DNA of 64,000 nucleotides. Origin: Reticulitermes lucifugus (taxonomy: Eukaryota; Arthropoda; Insecta; Blattodea; Rhinotermitidae). The stretch lies in contig JAKCWW010000102.1 in NCBI GenBank assembly GCA_026260175.1, positions 87,852-151,851 of the forward strand, in the 5' to 3' direction. A model generated the notes under the pieces. It made no database searches, was not told the DNA's origin, and worked only from the letters and a program-made list of their open reading frames with translations. The position numbers and the translations under genes are program-made. This document shows, piece after piece, positions 34,751 through 46,165 of the stretch; position 1 is the stretch's first letter; each line of letters opens with the position of its first letter.

Positions 34751-37700
34751 AATAAAACCTTTATATTCCATTTTTGTATTATTCATGATAATACCCTGTC
34801 GTCACTAGTGCCAATACTGCGGTGGTAAAACTTATTTGAAATTTATATTAAATAATTTGAATTAATCGTATAAAATTTGAAATTAATTTTACCTAATGAA
34901 GTCCTTACTTTGAGACACATGCTGTGTTGTCAAGTACGTGCATTTAGCCACCACTTTATTTGTCGTTCCTAAACTTGTAAGCCACGAAGCCAAGTAGCGA
35001 GATACTTAACCTGTTGTATATGAGATGGAACTTCTTTTTATACGTTGGTATGAAACGTACGTTGTATTTTAGAAAATGGAACGTATTTCTGAATAATATT
35101 TTTGTATGAATGAGGATCAAATAATTATTCGTCGAATTCCGTGTCTTTTTGTTTCGTGTTTCTGAAATTAGATAGCGCCGCACTGCAAAGACAGATAGAC
35201 CGCATACAATTACTCGAATTCGTGAAAATTATGTTTTTTTATAGAATATGAACACGGCGTATCGAGATGCACAGTCATAAGTTCTGATCGATATACATGA
35301 TGGTTCTCGAGCTGTATGATTGGAAAGCCGCCTGTATTCATGAGTGTGTTGGCTGTTCCGACCATGCAAACTTGTATTGCATCCTGACCATACCGTCTTA
35401 TGTGCAGAACTATTACCCGCCGACAGCGGAAGTAGCAGCAAAGTTGATGTGTTCACCACACAGTAACAGACGATTTGAAACAGTCTGATGATAGTCTATG
35501 ACAATAAGACTGCCCACATCTGAAGTTCCTTTCATGACAATGAGAAGAATAAATAAATCTGCTTGTGTGCATTTCTTAATGTCCTATGTATTCGCGACGT
35601 TTACATATTCCATCAACTTCAGTATTTCTTCTGTGTAGACGTGTCTGAGGTGTAGGCAGCTGGCTTTTCTTATAGCGTAAACTCATTTCCGTGCCTAGCT
35701 CGTCGGTGTTCGAGAGATGAGGTGACCTCAAGGACCGGGTAGACTAGTCGGTCAGTTCGAACTCCCTACAGTGCGTTCAAGCTGCCTACAGTGCGACCTC
35801 TGCATACCTGATCCTTACATAAACCCGAATGCAAATGAAACAGAAACCCGTTTTAATATTCAGTTTCAAAATGTGTACTTATTAATAACAATTTTTAGAC
35901 GCTTTCACATCTATATGGCGTGCCTGTTAAAATCGCTCTGTCAGTCTATACACGTGTACAGAAACACCGAACCAACTTTCGCGAAGTCTGTTACTGCGAA
36001 TTGTTACAAAAATATGTGGACACGCTCGTATGTTCACCAAAATCAGACAAATGGCGGAAACACGAAAACCTACACAGATTCTGCCCGTATATCGAGTGAG
36101 GAACAAAAAAAGGTTTCGAGCAAACTTTGTAGAGAAGAACGACACACATTTTATACTCATTACACTTTTTGCATAAGCCTCGCGGTTCTTACAAAATATC
36201 GCAAATTACAACTTCAGTCAGCACTAGGATGTAACCCATATCACCGTGAAAAATTTTATATTATTTTACCCCATTAATTAACTCCTCGTTTTAACTTACT
36301 TATTTCCGTAAAAAGTAAAGTAATGAGATCACCATGTCGTGTTCTCATAAAATTAGTAGGAGGCCATCCCGGTGCCATTGTTTTGTCTATAATCAGTAAT
36401 AACTCGGCAGACGCACGGAATTCTTGAGGCAGAGAAAACAAGTCACTTTTAATTGAAATTCTTCAAAGTATGTACAGGAATGCATGGCAACAGATCTTCG
36501 AAACACGCCTCTGCTTAACGTAATATTTTTTTTTAGAGAACGTTACATCATGACTGCCCTGTGAAGATATTCATCTGTCGGTTTTGTGGTGACAACGAAT
36601 GGCCCATAGGAGTTATGCATATGAAATGTTTTTGTGGACATATTTCATACACATTGCGACATGTTGTATGTGGAATATTGCTTGAAAGTCAGTAGTTAAA
36701 AACATGGCAGCGGTGCGAGTCTATATATCAGATGCATTTAACGGACACAGAATTTGTAAATAACATGAAAGTGCTTCGGGAAAAAATTAGGTTAACCATA
36801 ATAGTACGAATCTCATTTTCAGGTCATTCGGAAAGCATTGTGAATATTATGTAAGATATCGATTATATTTCTTATATCGCAGACTATGATGTGAAGCGTC
36901 AAAAGAGATTGTTTCAAGCAATTGTGCAGGACGATAAACTGAACATGAAAAGCGATGTCAGGAAAGAGAGAAATTTGGCATTTCATTCATTAATAATTTC
37001 AATACTATATCGCCAAGTGTTGCACTTTAAATACAGAAATTTTCCTAGGTACTGTATTTCTTTCTTTCAGATGATTCCCACCACAACCATTATTTCCCTG
37101 GTCAGCATTCGCCATTGTTTTTCCTGAGGAAATATCATTCTACTGTGTGAAATACAAACTGAATATATACGATGTAGTTTAAACTTAGTCTTCAGAATTA
37201 ATGGCAGTCCCGCACTTCTTTGACCCGTGAAAAGTGGACCGAGAAAAAAAAACGCTCGCAAAAATCCAAGCAGTGCAAATTATGTAACAGGTAAAATTAA
37301 AATTGAAGACATGTAGAAGGAAGTACCTCTTCACTTAGTAATAGATGACTACAGAGAAAGTTAAACTGGAGGATAATCAATTCTCAAAGCTCGCATTTAA
37401 ATAAAAGCCAAAAGGGCAGAGCAATATAGGTAGACCTTTTAAGACATGAAGTCCGAACAGGCATGACTCAAACCGTGAATGGCAGAAGAAGAAGGATTCT
37501 TTTCATTATTGCTGTGCTTTAAATATTTGTCTTCAAACTGATCTCGGTTTCAACAACAGTGCGATATATCAATTTCGCAATATGTAAATTTCAAACGAGA
37601 ATACTATGCAGTCTTCGCCAGGTATAGTAATACAGGCAGCCTCTCGTACAATATTGTGTTTTGAAGGTGAGATGTCTGCACGGATCGTTCGGTGTTACTT

Positions 37701-38679
37701 GGGTCGCGCTGTACCCTGTCCGCTCTGCCCATCCTTCTGCCCTGAGGCCCTGCAGCAAGGTTACCGACCCCCACACCATGTCTTAGTTGACCTGCTCCCT
37801 CACTCCCATAGTTTTCTTCTTTTTTATTTTTTCATGCTGTAATCATGCTGCAATGCAACATCAGGTAGATCCTTTACTCGAAGCCCATTTCTATACTCTG
37901 GTCACCGTTATGCTTGTCGCTCTGCAGGCAGCTAACCAATATGTTAACTCATGCATGATTAGCGTTTAAAAATACTGTATCCGCTTTTATGTAGGGGACA
38001 AAGAGACAAAATATGCAACCCAGCATTTTCGCTTCAAACAGTGCTCGACTCGAATCTGCGCCGGAGCGGATTACCTTGACACGTTCGTGGTTTTCATCAG
38101 TCCCACCAGGGAAACACTAGGACACTGCTTTTAACTACCCCCCCCCCCATTCCTTAATCATTTCCTTCGTTTGGTTAAGAAAGTTAATCGTCCCTGTTTG
38201 TCGGATTGTGCGTATATGTTCCTTTGTAAAACTGGACCGATGGATATTTATGGACACTCTTAGGTTTCTTTGTTATTGCAGGTGATTGTGTTGATGTGGG
38301 TGGGTCTTACGGTGCTCTGTGACAAGACAGGATTTCCAACTGCGGCATCGTATGGGAGCAGAGTGACTCTGAAGAGTAGCCAGACAATGTTGTTTTTCAG
38401 CACGTACAATTGTGACATTAAACTCAGCACAGTAATTCTTATAAACTGCTTGACACAAAATCTTTCCCAAGCAGCCAGTGCAATTCATCGGTTCTAAAAA
38501 TTTCCCCCTGCTGTTATAACACCTGAGCGTTCATACCTGCACTGCAAAAGCCCTGATGCTGGGTCCTAGCCGGATCAACCCAATCCAGCATCACACCATT
38601 ACAGCCTATTACCATTTGACTTTTTTCTCTTGGCCACCATCTGGAGGCATGACAGCAAGATAAATACGTGTATGAAACT
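34751..38679. other. No recognised feature
   Basis: The longest frame in the window (168 codons, 35771-36277) lies here. It has no recognisable domain, and a 77-codon frame runs opposite it. The frame at 38270-38497 follows a TTGTTATTGCAG acceptor-like site, but its peptide is not recognised. CCTACAGTGCG is repeated 20 bases apart near 35765-35795. I support no gene. Confidence 0.45.
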
Positions 38680-38768
38680 CAGATTTAAGCCTGTATGGAC
38701 AGAACGTAGAATTTCTGAACGTTAAACTTGGTGGTACACAGAGTGACATGAAGTAACCACTAGGCTTG
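38680..38768 (-). repeat. Dispersed repeat D, copy 3 (partial)
   Basis: On the minus strand: CCTAGTGGTTACTTCATG, TACCACCAAGTTTAACG and AAATTCTACGTTCTGTCCA. This matches 47788-47850 (CCTAGTGGTTACTTCATA, TACCACCAGATTTAACA, AAATTCTGCGTTCTGCCCA). A short extra segment (TCACTCTGTG) is present here. Confidence 0.6.
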
Positions 38769-39542
38769 AAAAGTTATTCATCGTAATTCGGTTTTGTTGA
38801 GAGTTCAGTCTGTGACGTCACTTTAATTTCAGTCTTATCAAATCGACGAAGTCCATATATTCTCCTATTCCCTTCGTTTACAAAGTATTTCTTCCCTCCG
38901 ACCAGGTTTAAGGCCCGGTTTTCAAACCAGGCTTGTTATTGAGAGTATTTATTCTGTAAATGAGTATCTGCCTATTTCTTGGTAAAGTGAGATCCAGGCC
39001 TAGAAAAAGAAATTACGTTGCTGTATAGGCGTGTTTTTGATCACACGGTATATATACAGACACACACATACTCAATATGGTACATTGCTTATTTTATAAT
39101 TCAGGCCTACAGTTGGACAAGCTTAGTTTCTTGGTTATCGACAGCTAACAAGCGCCCAGTGACTGGCTGGAGAGTTGCTTGCATATGTTTACTTCATTCC
39201 GTGCAGTTCGGAATACCAACAGATCCATACATAAAGATACGCCAAAAGCTATTCTGCATGCGTATGATCTGAATGCACAAACCAGTGCTATTAGTGAGAT
39301 GCCTTTGGTGCCGCTCTCCTCTCCTGTTCAACTCCTGAGTTATCTTATACGTCTGTCGCACTCTTAAGAATATTCATACATCCTCAAAGTGGGTTTTATT
39401 TCTTTAACATTTGTTACTGCTTCATTTAACAGTGCCTTCGCTTGTTTATATAGCGTCAAATAATTTAATGTTTGGCTAGAATTAAGTGGATAGACGTGGA
39501 AAGAAGTGGGTGTAGCCTGACGTAAGGTAAACATAAGCTTTA
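38769..39542. other. No recognised feature
   Basis: Short frames only. Confidence 0.5.
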
Positions 39543-39676
39543 TTGGATGTGACGTAGTGCAATCTGGTGGAGGTATACTACTAACATTTCGGAGAAATGT
39601 GCTGTCTCCAACAACAACAACAGGTCATCTGAAAAGTTGTTATACGTTTCTACCGACGGCGTATCCCAGAATACGC
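39543..39676. mobile_element. Foldback family A element, degenerate inverted pair
   Basis: Left arm (39543-39610: GGATGTGACGTAGTG, CTACTAACATTTCGGAG) aligns with the reversed family A tail. The right arm (about 39630-39676: TTTCTACCGACGGCGTATCC then CAGAATACGC) aligns with the forward tail. The core is lost; CATCTGAAAAG in the middle may be its trace. Confidence 0.35.
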
Positions 39677-40867
39677 TAATTCTCACAATTATTACATTTA
39701 CACATAAACAGTGGTGTTCATTCTGCACAATCAGGACGCGTTTAGTAGAACTGATAAATCGAAGCTGCACGCTTTTTTGCCTGTGTTTGTTTCACAGCAG
39801 TGATGGAAGGTGGAGTAGTCCTACAGGCAGGCATTTTATACCTTTCGTCTCATTAAGGTATCACCGTAGTTCAAAATAATGACAGGCTATCTAATCCTCG
39901 TTACTTGTAGATCTTTTAAAGCAATTGCGAAAAGTAACAATTAGCTTCGTCATGTCTCTTCATCCGTCTGCCCGCCAGCATGGAACACCTCGACTCGTTT
40001 AGTATTCTAATCGGGGATTTCTACTCACATTTGTCGACACATTCCTACATTTAAAAAATCGGCCAAAAATAAGGCAGTTTACGGATATTTATCGTCGCAT
40101 CTCGCCGTTTACGATATAAGTACAAGAACTCTGTTGCTGTGGTATGGGAGACATTCCCAGAGCGACGGCGCCAGAAGTGTTACGCTCTACAGACATTTCG
40201 TATTTCCTAACTTCTATTTTCTGGCCTCCCTGCCGTGCGTGATCTCTAATTTCTGCATTCGTTACAGTACCGCCCTCGTGCGGACGTGGTTTTGTCATCA
40301 TGTATTTCATTCACAGATTGCTGGTATGCGTCCTTCGACTGCATGTTTAATTTTGTGCCGCATCCTTGTACATTTAACTCAAATTATACAGTGTGGCGCG
40401 CCGCAAATTAAAATTACGGTTTTCAGTTACGTTGCAAGAGCTGTGGAGGAAGTCGTCAATGCAGCGACAAAAGACTTCGGAAAATCGTGGAAGATTTTTC
40501 ACTAATGTTATTTATATTTCCCTATCTTTAACTTTTAATTCGCGTACTCCTAGTTAGCTAAATTGGTTATAGGAACACTTTTGTGATTTGTCTTTGCATA
40601 CTGTAAATACTGCCAATATCATCTTTGAAATAAATATTAATAATCGTGGAAGATGTTATTCCTGGCGGACATTAACATGTCTTGAATAGGTAACTTTCGT
40701 ACTACGGAAAACGGGTAGCGGACGCTGATTTGTGTCTGAGTAAATACACGACTCTTTAAACATCAAACACTGTGTTAAAGTTTAGCCTGTAATACTGTAC
40801 GCTTCTGAAGAAATAAACTTTCTTCCCGTAAAAATATATGACTTGTGCAAAAAAAAAAGTCTGCGTA
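39677..40867. other. No recognised feature
   Basis: Short frames only; no repeat copies recognised. Confidence 0.5.
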
Positions 40868-41200
40868 AACACACATACATACTTGTATGTCCCATTAATG
40901 TTCACAGGCGCGCCCGTTTTATTGTTTTTTTTCATATATACTTTATAATGTACGTTGACAGGACTGACAAGTTCCATTATCTCATACAAAATTCTGCGAA
41001 ACCTCCATGTGAAAGGATACTTCTTTCTCTGCAGCGGAAATCCTTATAAACCTACACAAACATAGTTATACTTGTATATCCTATTGAGGTTTCTAAGCTT
41101 ACCAATTTTATTGCTCCTTTACACGTTTATTTTATAATGAAGTTGAGAGATACGACATTTTCCATAAACTCATATGGAATTCTTTCTAACAACATATGAC
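40868..41200 (+). repeat. Diverged tandem duplication, about 189 bp apart
   Basis: ACTTGTATGTCCCATTAATG (from 40881) recurs as ACTTGTATATCCTATTGAGG (from 41070). TTTTATTG, CTTTATAATG and TTCCATTATCTCATACAAAA likewise recur in order as TTTTATTG, TTTTATAATG and TTCCATAAACTCATATGGAA. Many substitutions and small indels show it is old. Unclassified. Confidence 0.6.
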
Positions 41201-41207
41201 AAAGTTG

Positions 41208-41254
41208 CACTGCGACAGGTTTTTCTCCCTAACCTTCGGTTTTCCCCTGTCAGT
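41208..41254 (+). mobile_element. SINE family 2, body fragment
   Basis: GACAAAGTTGCACTGCGACA, GGTTTTTCTCCCTAACC and TTCGGTTTTCCCCTGTCA match the post-head region of the SINE at 34.4 kb (GACAAAGTTGCACTGGGACA...CTTCGGTTTT). No tRNA-like head is present. Confidence 0.55.
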
Positions 41255-42349
41255 ATCATTCAGCCAATGATCAGTACTCATATTACATTGATTTACCGCC
41301 AACGTGTATAATCTTAGCAATTGACAAAGTCCTTAAGCAAAACATTCGCTGTCTGTCTCTAACTAAATGCACATACTGGGACATTGGGAAACTTGCTGTA
41401 CGCCCAAAACTAATGTACGAAGGTTAAAGCTTTCGCCCTTCTTAGGTCTTAATGCTTCATCGTCAGGTACCGAGTCAGCCAAACGAGAAAAATTCGTCCT
41501 GCTTGCACATTGTTCTTGTAGGCCAGCGATAAGCAAAGTTCCCCTTTTTTGCTGTAATACTGCATATATGGAATACTGCATATATGGAATCCAAGAATCG
41601 CTTTGTGCTCTATACGTTGGACATAAGCTTTTGTTTAACAGCAATTCCTGATAGATGTTGTTCCCCAGTGAAGTGCTGTACGTCGTCGCATGAAATGATT
41701 ACGATATTTCCTGCGTTAGTCCATACAAAAATTATTGAACGTAATCACGTAAATTTATGCTTACAAACTCCACATAGCTTCTTATGCGGATTTACATTTC
41801 ACCAGACTTCGTATGTATCTAAACAGAAGCAATGAATCTAAAACAAGCAACAGCTGCTCCCACAAAAGCAGCTTACGCTCCTTTCGTAAGTACGTGTACC
41901 TTGTTACTGTTAGAAGTACCCTGCATTTGTTTGCGACATCCCAAGGTTAAACTCCATTCTTAACAACCTGAGAATTGTTAGCTAACAAACCCTCACGAAA
42001 AACTTCCCACTGATTAAGTCTGGCATTTAATCTACTACGGAATCTTTTACTACAGAGAAAATAGACGGTTCCTCGTTTCACAGGATATAGCATGCAAGCG
42101 CTTCAGGGACAGTGGTCAGTGATACTGTTACAGGTTTCCAGATTGTCACGTCTTAATATCCATAGTGTCTAATCGGACATTAGACTGCCTGAACCTGATG
42201 TACCGCGTTAAAAATTCTTCTCATAAAGTGGGCCTAACGTTTCAAAACTTTCATGTTGTTTTCACACGTACGTATTTACACTTGTGTCCTTATCCAATAC
42301 AGCATTCTTTAAGAAAATATGGCTATCAAATCATCTTGGCATTTTAGCC
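41255..42349. other. Otherwise unrecognised; 16-bp exact tandem duplication at 41556-41587
   Basis: AATACTGCATATATGG is repeated twice without mismatch at 41556-41587. Apart from this and the weak motif entered separately, I see only short frames. Confidence 0.5.
41427..41470 (-). ncRNA. Hammerhead-like core, isolated (weak)
   Basis: The minus strand has an intact CTGACGA (41466-41460), a T, then about 24 bases with little stem II pairing, and GAAAGCT, whose AGCT is self-complementary like the ACGT of family A. The outer flanks GGT and ACC can pair, but the two innermost stem I positions cannot. It may belong to another family of the same kind. Confidence 0.25.
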
Positions 42350-42392
42350 ATTGAAGATGAGGCCAAAACCTTGTCTCGAAACATCGGGAAGA
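42350..42392 (+). ncRNA. Hammerhead-like core (weak)
   Basis: TTGAAGA (42351-42357, first C changed to T), an extra T, GAG paired with CTC across a 13-base loop, GAAAC, then ATCGGG. There is no convincing stem I. It sits about 70 bases upstream of the perfect hairpin. Confidence 0.25.
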
Positions 42393-42423
42393 GTTACTCA
42401 GGAATGCGGAGTCATATTTCGGA

Positions 42424-42479
42424 AGCAAGGAAGGGTAAACGGTATTTACTCATGTAAATACCGTTTACCCTTCCTTGCT
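42424..42479. repeat. Perfect 26-bp inverted repeat with 4-base loop
   Basis: The left arm 42424-42449 (AGCAAGGAAGGGTAAACGGT plus ATTTAC) and right arm 42454-42479 are exact reverse complements around TCAT. Lack of any mismatch implies a recent origin, for example template switching during replication, or an assembly or library artefact. A transcript would form a very stable hairpin. I see no reason to call it a microRNA. Confidence 0.9.
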
Positions 42480-42489
42480 GTATCACCAC

Positions 42490-42590
42490 AATAGTAAGAC
42501 TTCTTGACTCTGAGGATACGAGCAATAGGATCCTCCGAAGCGTCGGTAACGATTTACGATGTAACATCCCCGAAGATTTCATATTAGTAT
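42490..42590 (+). mobile_element. Foldback family A element, single half-copy
   Basis: CTGAGGA (42510-42516), a T, ACGAGC, a spacer, CCTCC, GAAGCGTCGGTAAC (42537-42550), then ATGTAACATCCCCGAAGATT, the family A tail. GAAA has become GAAG. The tail end recurs at about 42692 (AATCCCCGAAGACTTCAATT), suggesting a second partial copy. The inverted left arm seen in other copies is absent here. Confidence 0.45.
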
Positions 42591-44076
42591 CACCGTGCAT
42601 CTTTATGAATTAATAAGGGGCGTATAATAATATAGACGCTACAATAAAAATGGTTCAATTGTGTATCAGTTGGTTATAAATTTATTAATCCCCGAAGACT
42701 TCAATTTTCAGAAAGGAGTCTGTGAGTACCTCAAATGTAGCACAACTGAGTTGATTGGTCAAAGTTTTAATGTCTACTGTTTGATTAAATTAATATTGTG
42801 ACCAGTTCGTTGTGTCGTCAGTTCTGTGACTTATGCCGTTTTAACTACACACCGATCCATTACAACAAACGCATCATCCTGAAAGGTAAAACTTCATAAA
42901 CAAAATAACTGATAGCGTGAAGAGGCTTCACGCTAGACAGAATCAATCTATGACAATACCAGTGTACACGAATTGCATGTAATAACAGCGACCAAAAATT
43001 TTCCGACATCAATTATTCTTTGTTATTTTTCCATACACCCAATAATAACAACAGCTCCATTCTCTGAAAACCTGATTTTCGCTTGTGTCTCCTTTATCAA
43101 ATTGCCTCCATCTCCCTCGAACCATCCATAATGTCACCTCGTTTCCAATAAACTGGATCCTTTAAAAGGAGAAGCTACTCGTTTTAAGTGGAAAACTTTG
43201 ACCTAAGCTTTGTTATTTCTTTACACCCCAAGATGCACTCATTTCACCAGAACCCATTCAGATGCTAATGACAAGCATTTCTTTTGAACGACCATCAAAG
43301 TTTCCTGTTAGTGAGGCTGATGCGAGTGCCAAAACTTATTTCTTATGGGACTGGAGTGTACTGTGTCTATTATTTCGGGCAAATTTGCTGACAACCCTAT
43401 TAGGCAAATCCTGTAAAGCGTGCGCTGGGGTTTACACTCGACGCTCTGCCGCTGAGAAAATAATAACGTGGCAACATCGCAACAGCATCACCATCATCAC
43501 CACCACAACGATAGTGTATATATGATGTAAGGGGTTAGAAGGAAAAAGAGGGGAAGAGATTTAGACAACCCCCTGAGGTTATGAAAGGGTGTTTTAATCC
43601 CATGAGGAAAGGGTGGCACGATGATGACAATCCGCCCACCCGATTCCTCCTGCCCCTCTTTCTAAGGCTACTTTCGGTATTTTATTTCATTTTCTTTAAC
43701 CACAAAGCACTATAAAATGCACACGCATTTCATCATGCGTCAATGACGTACTTCACATTTTACAAAGTCGTAGCAACTAAACAAGCATCCGACGAGCAGC
43801 CTTTAGCGGACGGACTTATTCCAAAGATTTACAAGTTCACAACAAGTGACAGTTCTGCAGTTTTTAAAGACGTCGGTATGGATTTTTTAAATTGGTACAT
43901 CCAGTTTTATAGAATATAAACTCGATAAACAGATGGTAAAAAGTCTGAATCTGCAGCCATCTATAATACAATTTGTATTGACAGGAATATGTATATTTAC
44001 GAAATGTAATCATTTTACGCAGCTAACTACAATATTAAACCGTCTGTTGTAGTGGGAATATATACACAAATAAAAT
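42591..44076. other. Mostly unrecognised; CAT/CAC simple repeat at 43485-43508
   Basis: Apart from a second family A tail trace near 42690 and a short CATCACCATCATCACCACCA repeat, nothing is recognised. Confidence 0.45.
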
Positions 44077-44317
44077 CAGGGCCGCCGAGAGCGGGTTCGG
44101 GCCCCGGTGAAAAAAAATTTGGGGCCTCCAGCAAGGGTGGACCGGCTGAAAATCTTTACACGAAATCGGAAAGACTGACTGTCAGTTGCAGTGGGCTTGG
44201 TCTGAAAGGGTTAATTTGTAAATCGACAAACAATAATACTACGAGAAAGACAGAAAGATATGTAATACAGCTGGGCCCCGGGAATTTGTACCGGCTTCCC
44301 CCTCCCCTTTCGTCGGC
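44077..44317. mobile_element. GC-ended inverted-repeat element, possibly hAT-related
   Basis: The left end CAGGGCCGCCGAGAGCGGG...GGGCCCCGG is matched, with gaps, by the reverse of the right end (GCCGACGAAAGGGG...CCGGGGCCCAG). The interior is AT-rich and non-coding. The CAGGG start suits hAT, but the right end lacks the last few bases, and no target duplication is visible. Confidence 0.4.
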
Positions 44318-45492
44318 ATAATATATATTTTGATTACGATTTATAATAGACATTGGAAGAGTCTTCTAAATATTTTAATATTTATACTCCATAGAATGTA
44401 TAATGTGAAGGAAAAAATGGGTTCCCACGTTTAAAAAAAACAATGGCGTTGCAGTTAGTGAAATTGTTCATAACGCTCAGTAAAATGCCGAAACATGTAG
44501 CTCTACGTAAATATTTTAATTAGTTACTAAAAGCTGAGCCGACTGTGATCGGTAACCGTCTATTCACTGAGTAAAAAAACAATTAATTTCGTGGGAATGA
44601 TACGACGCATTTTGAAAAAGAATGCTCTGTGTATATTTTTCACATTTATTCACGTATAAGGCTAATGAAAACAGCACTTGTCTTCGATGGGGACAGATTC
44701 TTTTGATAATGCGGATATATTAGCATCAAATTTGACGTCATTTGCCTGAGCCGTGTGAAAACAAGACAATTATCCCAAAGGCTACGGCTTCATTTGTTAA
44801 ATATGGGGGTTACCAGTGCCTGAGGCCAGAAGTTGGCCTTGTCGTATTCCAGTCACGTGTATGAGGGGGTCACGTGGCCTTTTGATTAGTCGCTTTGAGC
44901 AAGACGCTTCATCTAGTGTGTGTTTGCCAATGGTCTGTTGTGTCTTGTGGTGTAATAGCCTATGTTATGTAGCATGCACGAGCTAAGATTTAGATTAGCT
45001 CCATCATGCTACATGATGGACTAATGAAAGAGTGTGCATGCAAGAGTGAATCGTGTTCAGTAATTTTTCAGCATACTCTCCGTTATGGCTCGATCTAGGA
45101 CAGTGTCCTTTCGTTAAACTGGTTCCACATACAGTAACCTTCTTATTGTAATATTTAATATTGAAACCTTAGGGTTTTATAACAGAATCGAGAACTGCTG
45201 AATCTTGTTATCTTTTTGGCTGAGGTCATCAGGTTGCTGAACGCATTACTGCAGCTGTTGCAGTAGTAAACAAGTAAATACGAGTAAATGCAAAGTTCAG
45301 TGTAACATGTTTTTGACACGTGGTGTGTTTATGTAATTAGTGTGCCTCCAAATTAGTATATTGTTGTGTTTGTCATGTTGAATGAAATGGAAGTAGACAA
45401 ATTTGTACAGTATGAATAAAGAGTACTTGCTGATCGCCGATCTATCATTACTAGAGGCATGATGATGCTCTGAAGCTTTCACGGCCACATTA
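44318..45492. other. No recognised feature
   Basis: Short frames only. Confidence 0.5.
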
Positions 45493-45534
45493 TTCAATAA
45501 AATCCTCACGGGTTGACAGCGGCGTCAGGTGTTT

Positions 45535-45585
45535 CAGTCAGACAAACGTTTCAGAGACCGACTCCGCCTCCATCATCAGGGTTCT
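45535..45585 (-). ncRNA. Hammerhead-ribozyme-like motif (left arm, family E)
   Basis: On the minus strand: AGAACC, the canonical CTGATGA (45579-45573), an extra T, GGAG with CTCT across a longer loop as stem II, GAAAC, then GTTTGTC. The core is the classical hammerhead box, but helix III and the 3' side of stem I (expected GGTTT) are altered. Confidence 0.4.
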
Positions 45586-45598
45586 AATAAGATGCATC

Positions 45599-45644
45599 AG
45601 AACCCTGGTGACGGAGACGGAGTCGATTTTTGAAACGCTGGTTT
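45599..45644 (+). ncRNA. Hammerhead-ribozyme-like motif (right arm, family E)
   Basis: GAACC (45600-45604), CTGGTGA (core with A6 changed to G), GGAGACGG..., GAAAC, GC, T, then GGTTT (45640-45644), which pairs with GAACC in five pairs including one wobble. Stem I is preserved here but lost in the left arm, whereas the core is preserved in the left arm but lost here. Confidence 0.4.
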
Positions 45645-45692
45645 ACTTGAAGCACTGACGTGGCTGTAGGTTCGAGAGGAATTTATTGTACT

Positions 45693-45999
45693 CCAAACAT
45701 CTTTCTAACTACTGTACATTTTTATAAGAGTTCATTCTTTACACGAAAATTTAGCAGGTAGTCTAACAGGCTTGGCAATTCCAGCTTGTGCGACATTGGT
45801 AACAGTTTACTTTCGACGTGCAATTTAAGAACCATGTGATGTCTGACGTAGCACAATCCGCCGTGTACTCACATTCAAAACCTGGGCTCAGGTGACGATG
45901 GGAGACTTTATTACGACATGGGTGATAGCCGGTGCCAAAAAATAAAGTTCTTAGGCGTCTCACAAGTTTTTAATTCCTGCGAACGCCATTGTTTCCTGT
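45693..45999. other. No recognised feature
   Basis: A 66-codon minus-strand frame without recognisable content. Confidence 0.5.
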
Positions 46000-46165
46000 A
46001 ATCTTGGCATGGACTGGATTGATATGGCTCAGGATAGGGACAGGTGGCAGGCTTTTGTGAATGCGGTAATGAACCTTCGGATTCCATAAAACGCGGGGAA
46101 TTTCTTGACTAGCTGACCATCTGCTAGCTTCTCAAGAAGGACTCTGCTCCATGGAGTCAGTTAGT
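46000..46165 (+). pseudogene. Non-LTR retrotransposon ORF2 C-terminal remnant plus 3' UTR, copy 3 (best)
   Basis: The open frame to 46089 includes [16 protein letters not shown] and ends [10 protein letters not shown]-stop. I recognise this as the C-terminal tail of an insect endonuclease-reverse transcriptase polyprotein; the family name is from memory and unverified. The 3' sequence contains GGGGAATTTCTTGACTAGCT, TGCTAGCTTCTCAAGAAGGA and CTCCATGGAGTCAGTTAGTT, ending in GTTA repeats, as some non-LTR elements do. No catalytic domain is present. It is 5'-truncated and non-functional, and related to the two copies at 29.3-29.65 kb. Confidence 0.7.

Larger units (their letters stand above)
45493..45692. 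mobile_element. Inverted-repeat element with hammerhead-like motifs (family E)
   Basis: Arms 45493-45585 and 45599-45692 are inverted copies (roughly 75-80 percent) around a 13-base loop. They share CCGACTCCGCCTCC, CAGGGTTCT, CGTTTCA and, outermost, AATAAAATCCTC. Each arm has a hammerhead-like core on opposite strands. No coding capacity. Confidence 0.6.

Noticed and set aside
35771-36277. 168-codon frame, the longest in the window
   Set aside because: No recognisable domain, AT-rich composition, an opposing frame over the same region and no splice context. A frame of this length is expected by chance somewhere in 64 kb.
38270-38497. Coding exon after a TTGTTATTGCAG acceptor-like site
   Set aside because: The peptide is not recognised, and an equally long frame runs on the opposite strand; acceptor-like strings are common in AT-rich DNA.
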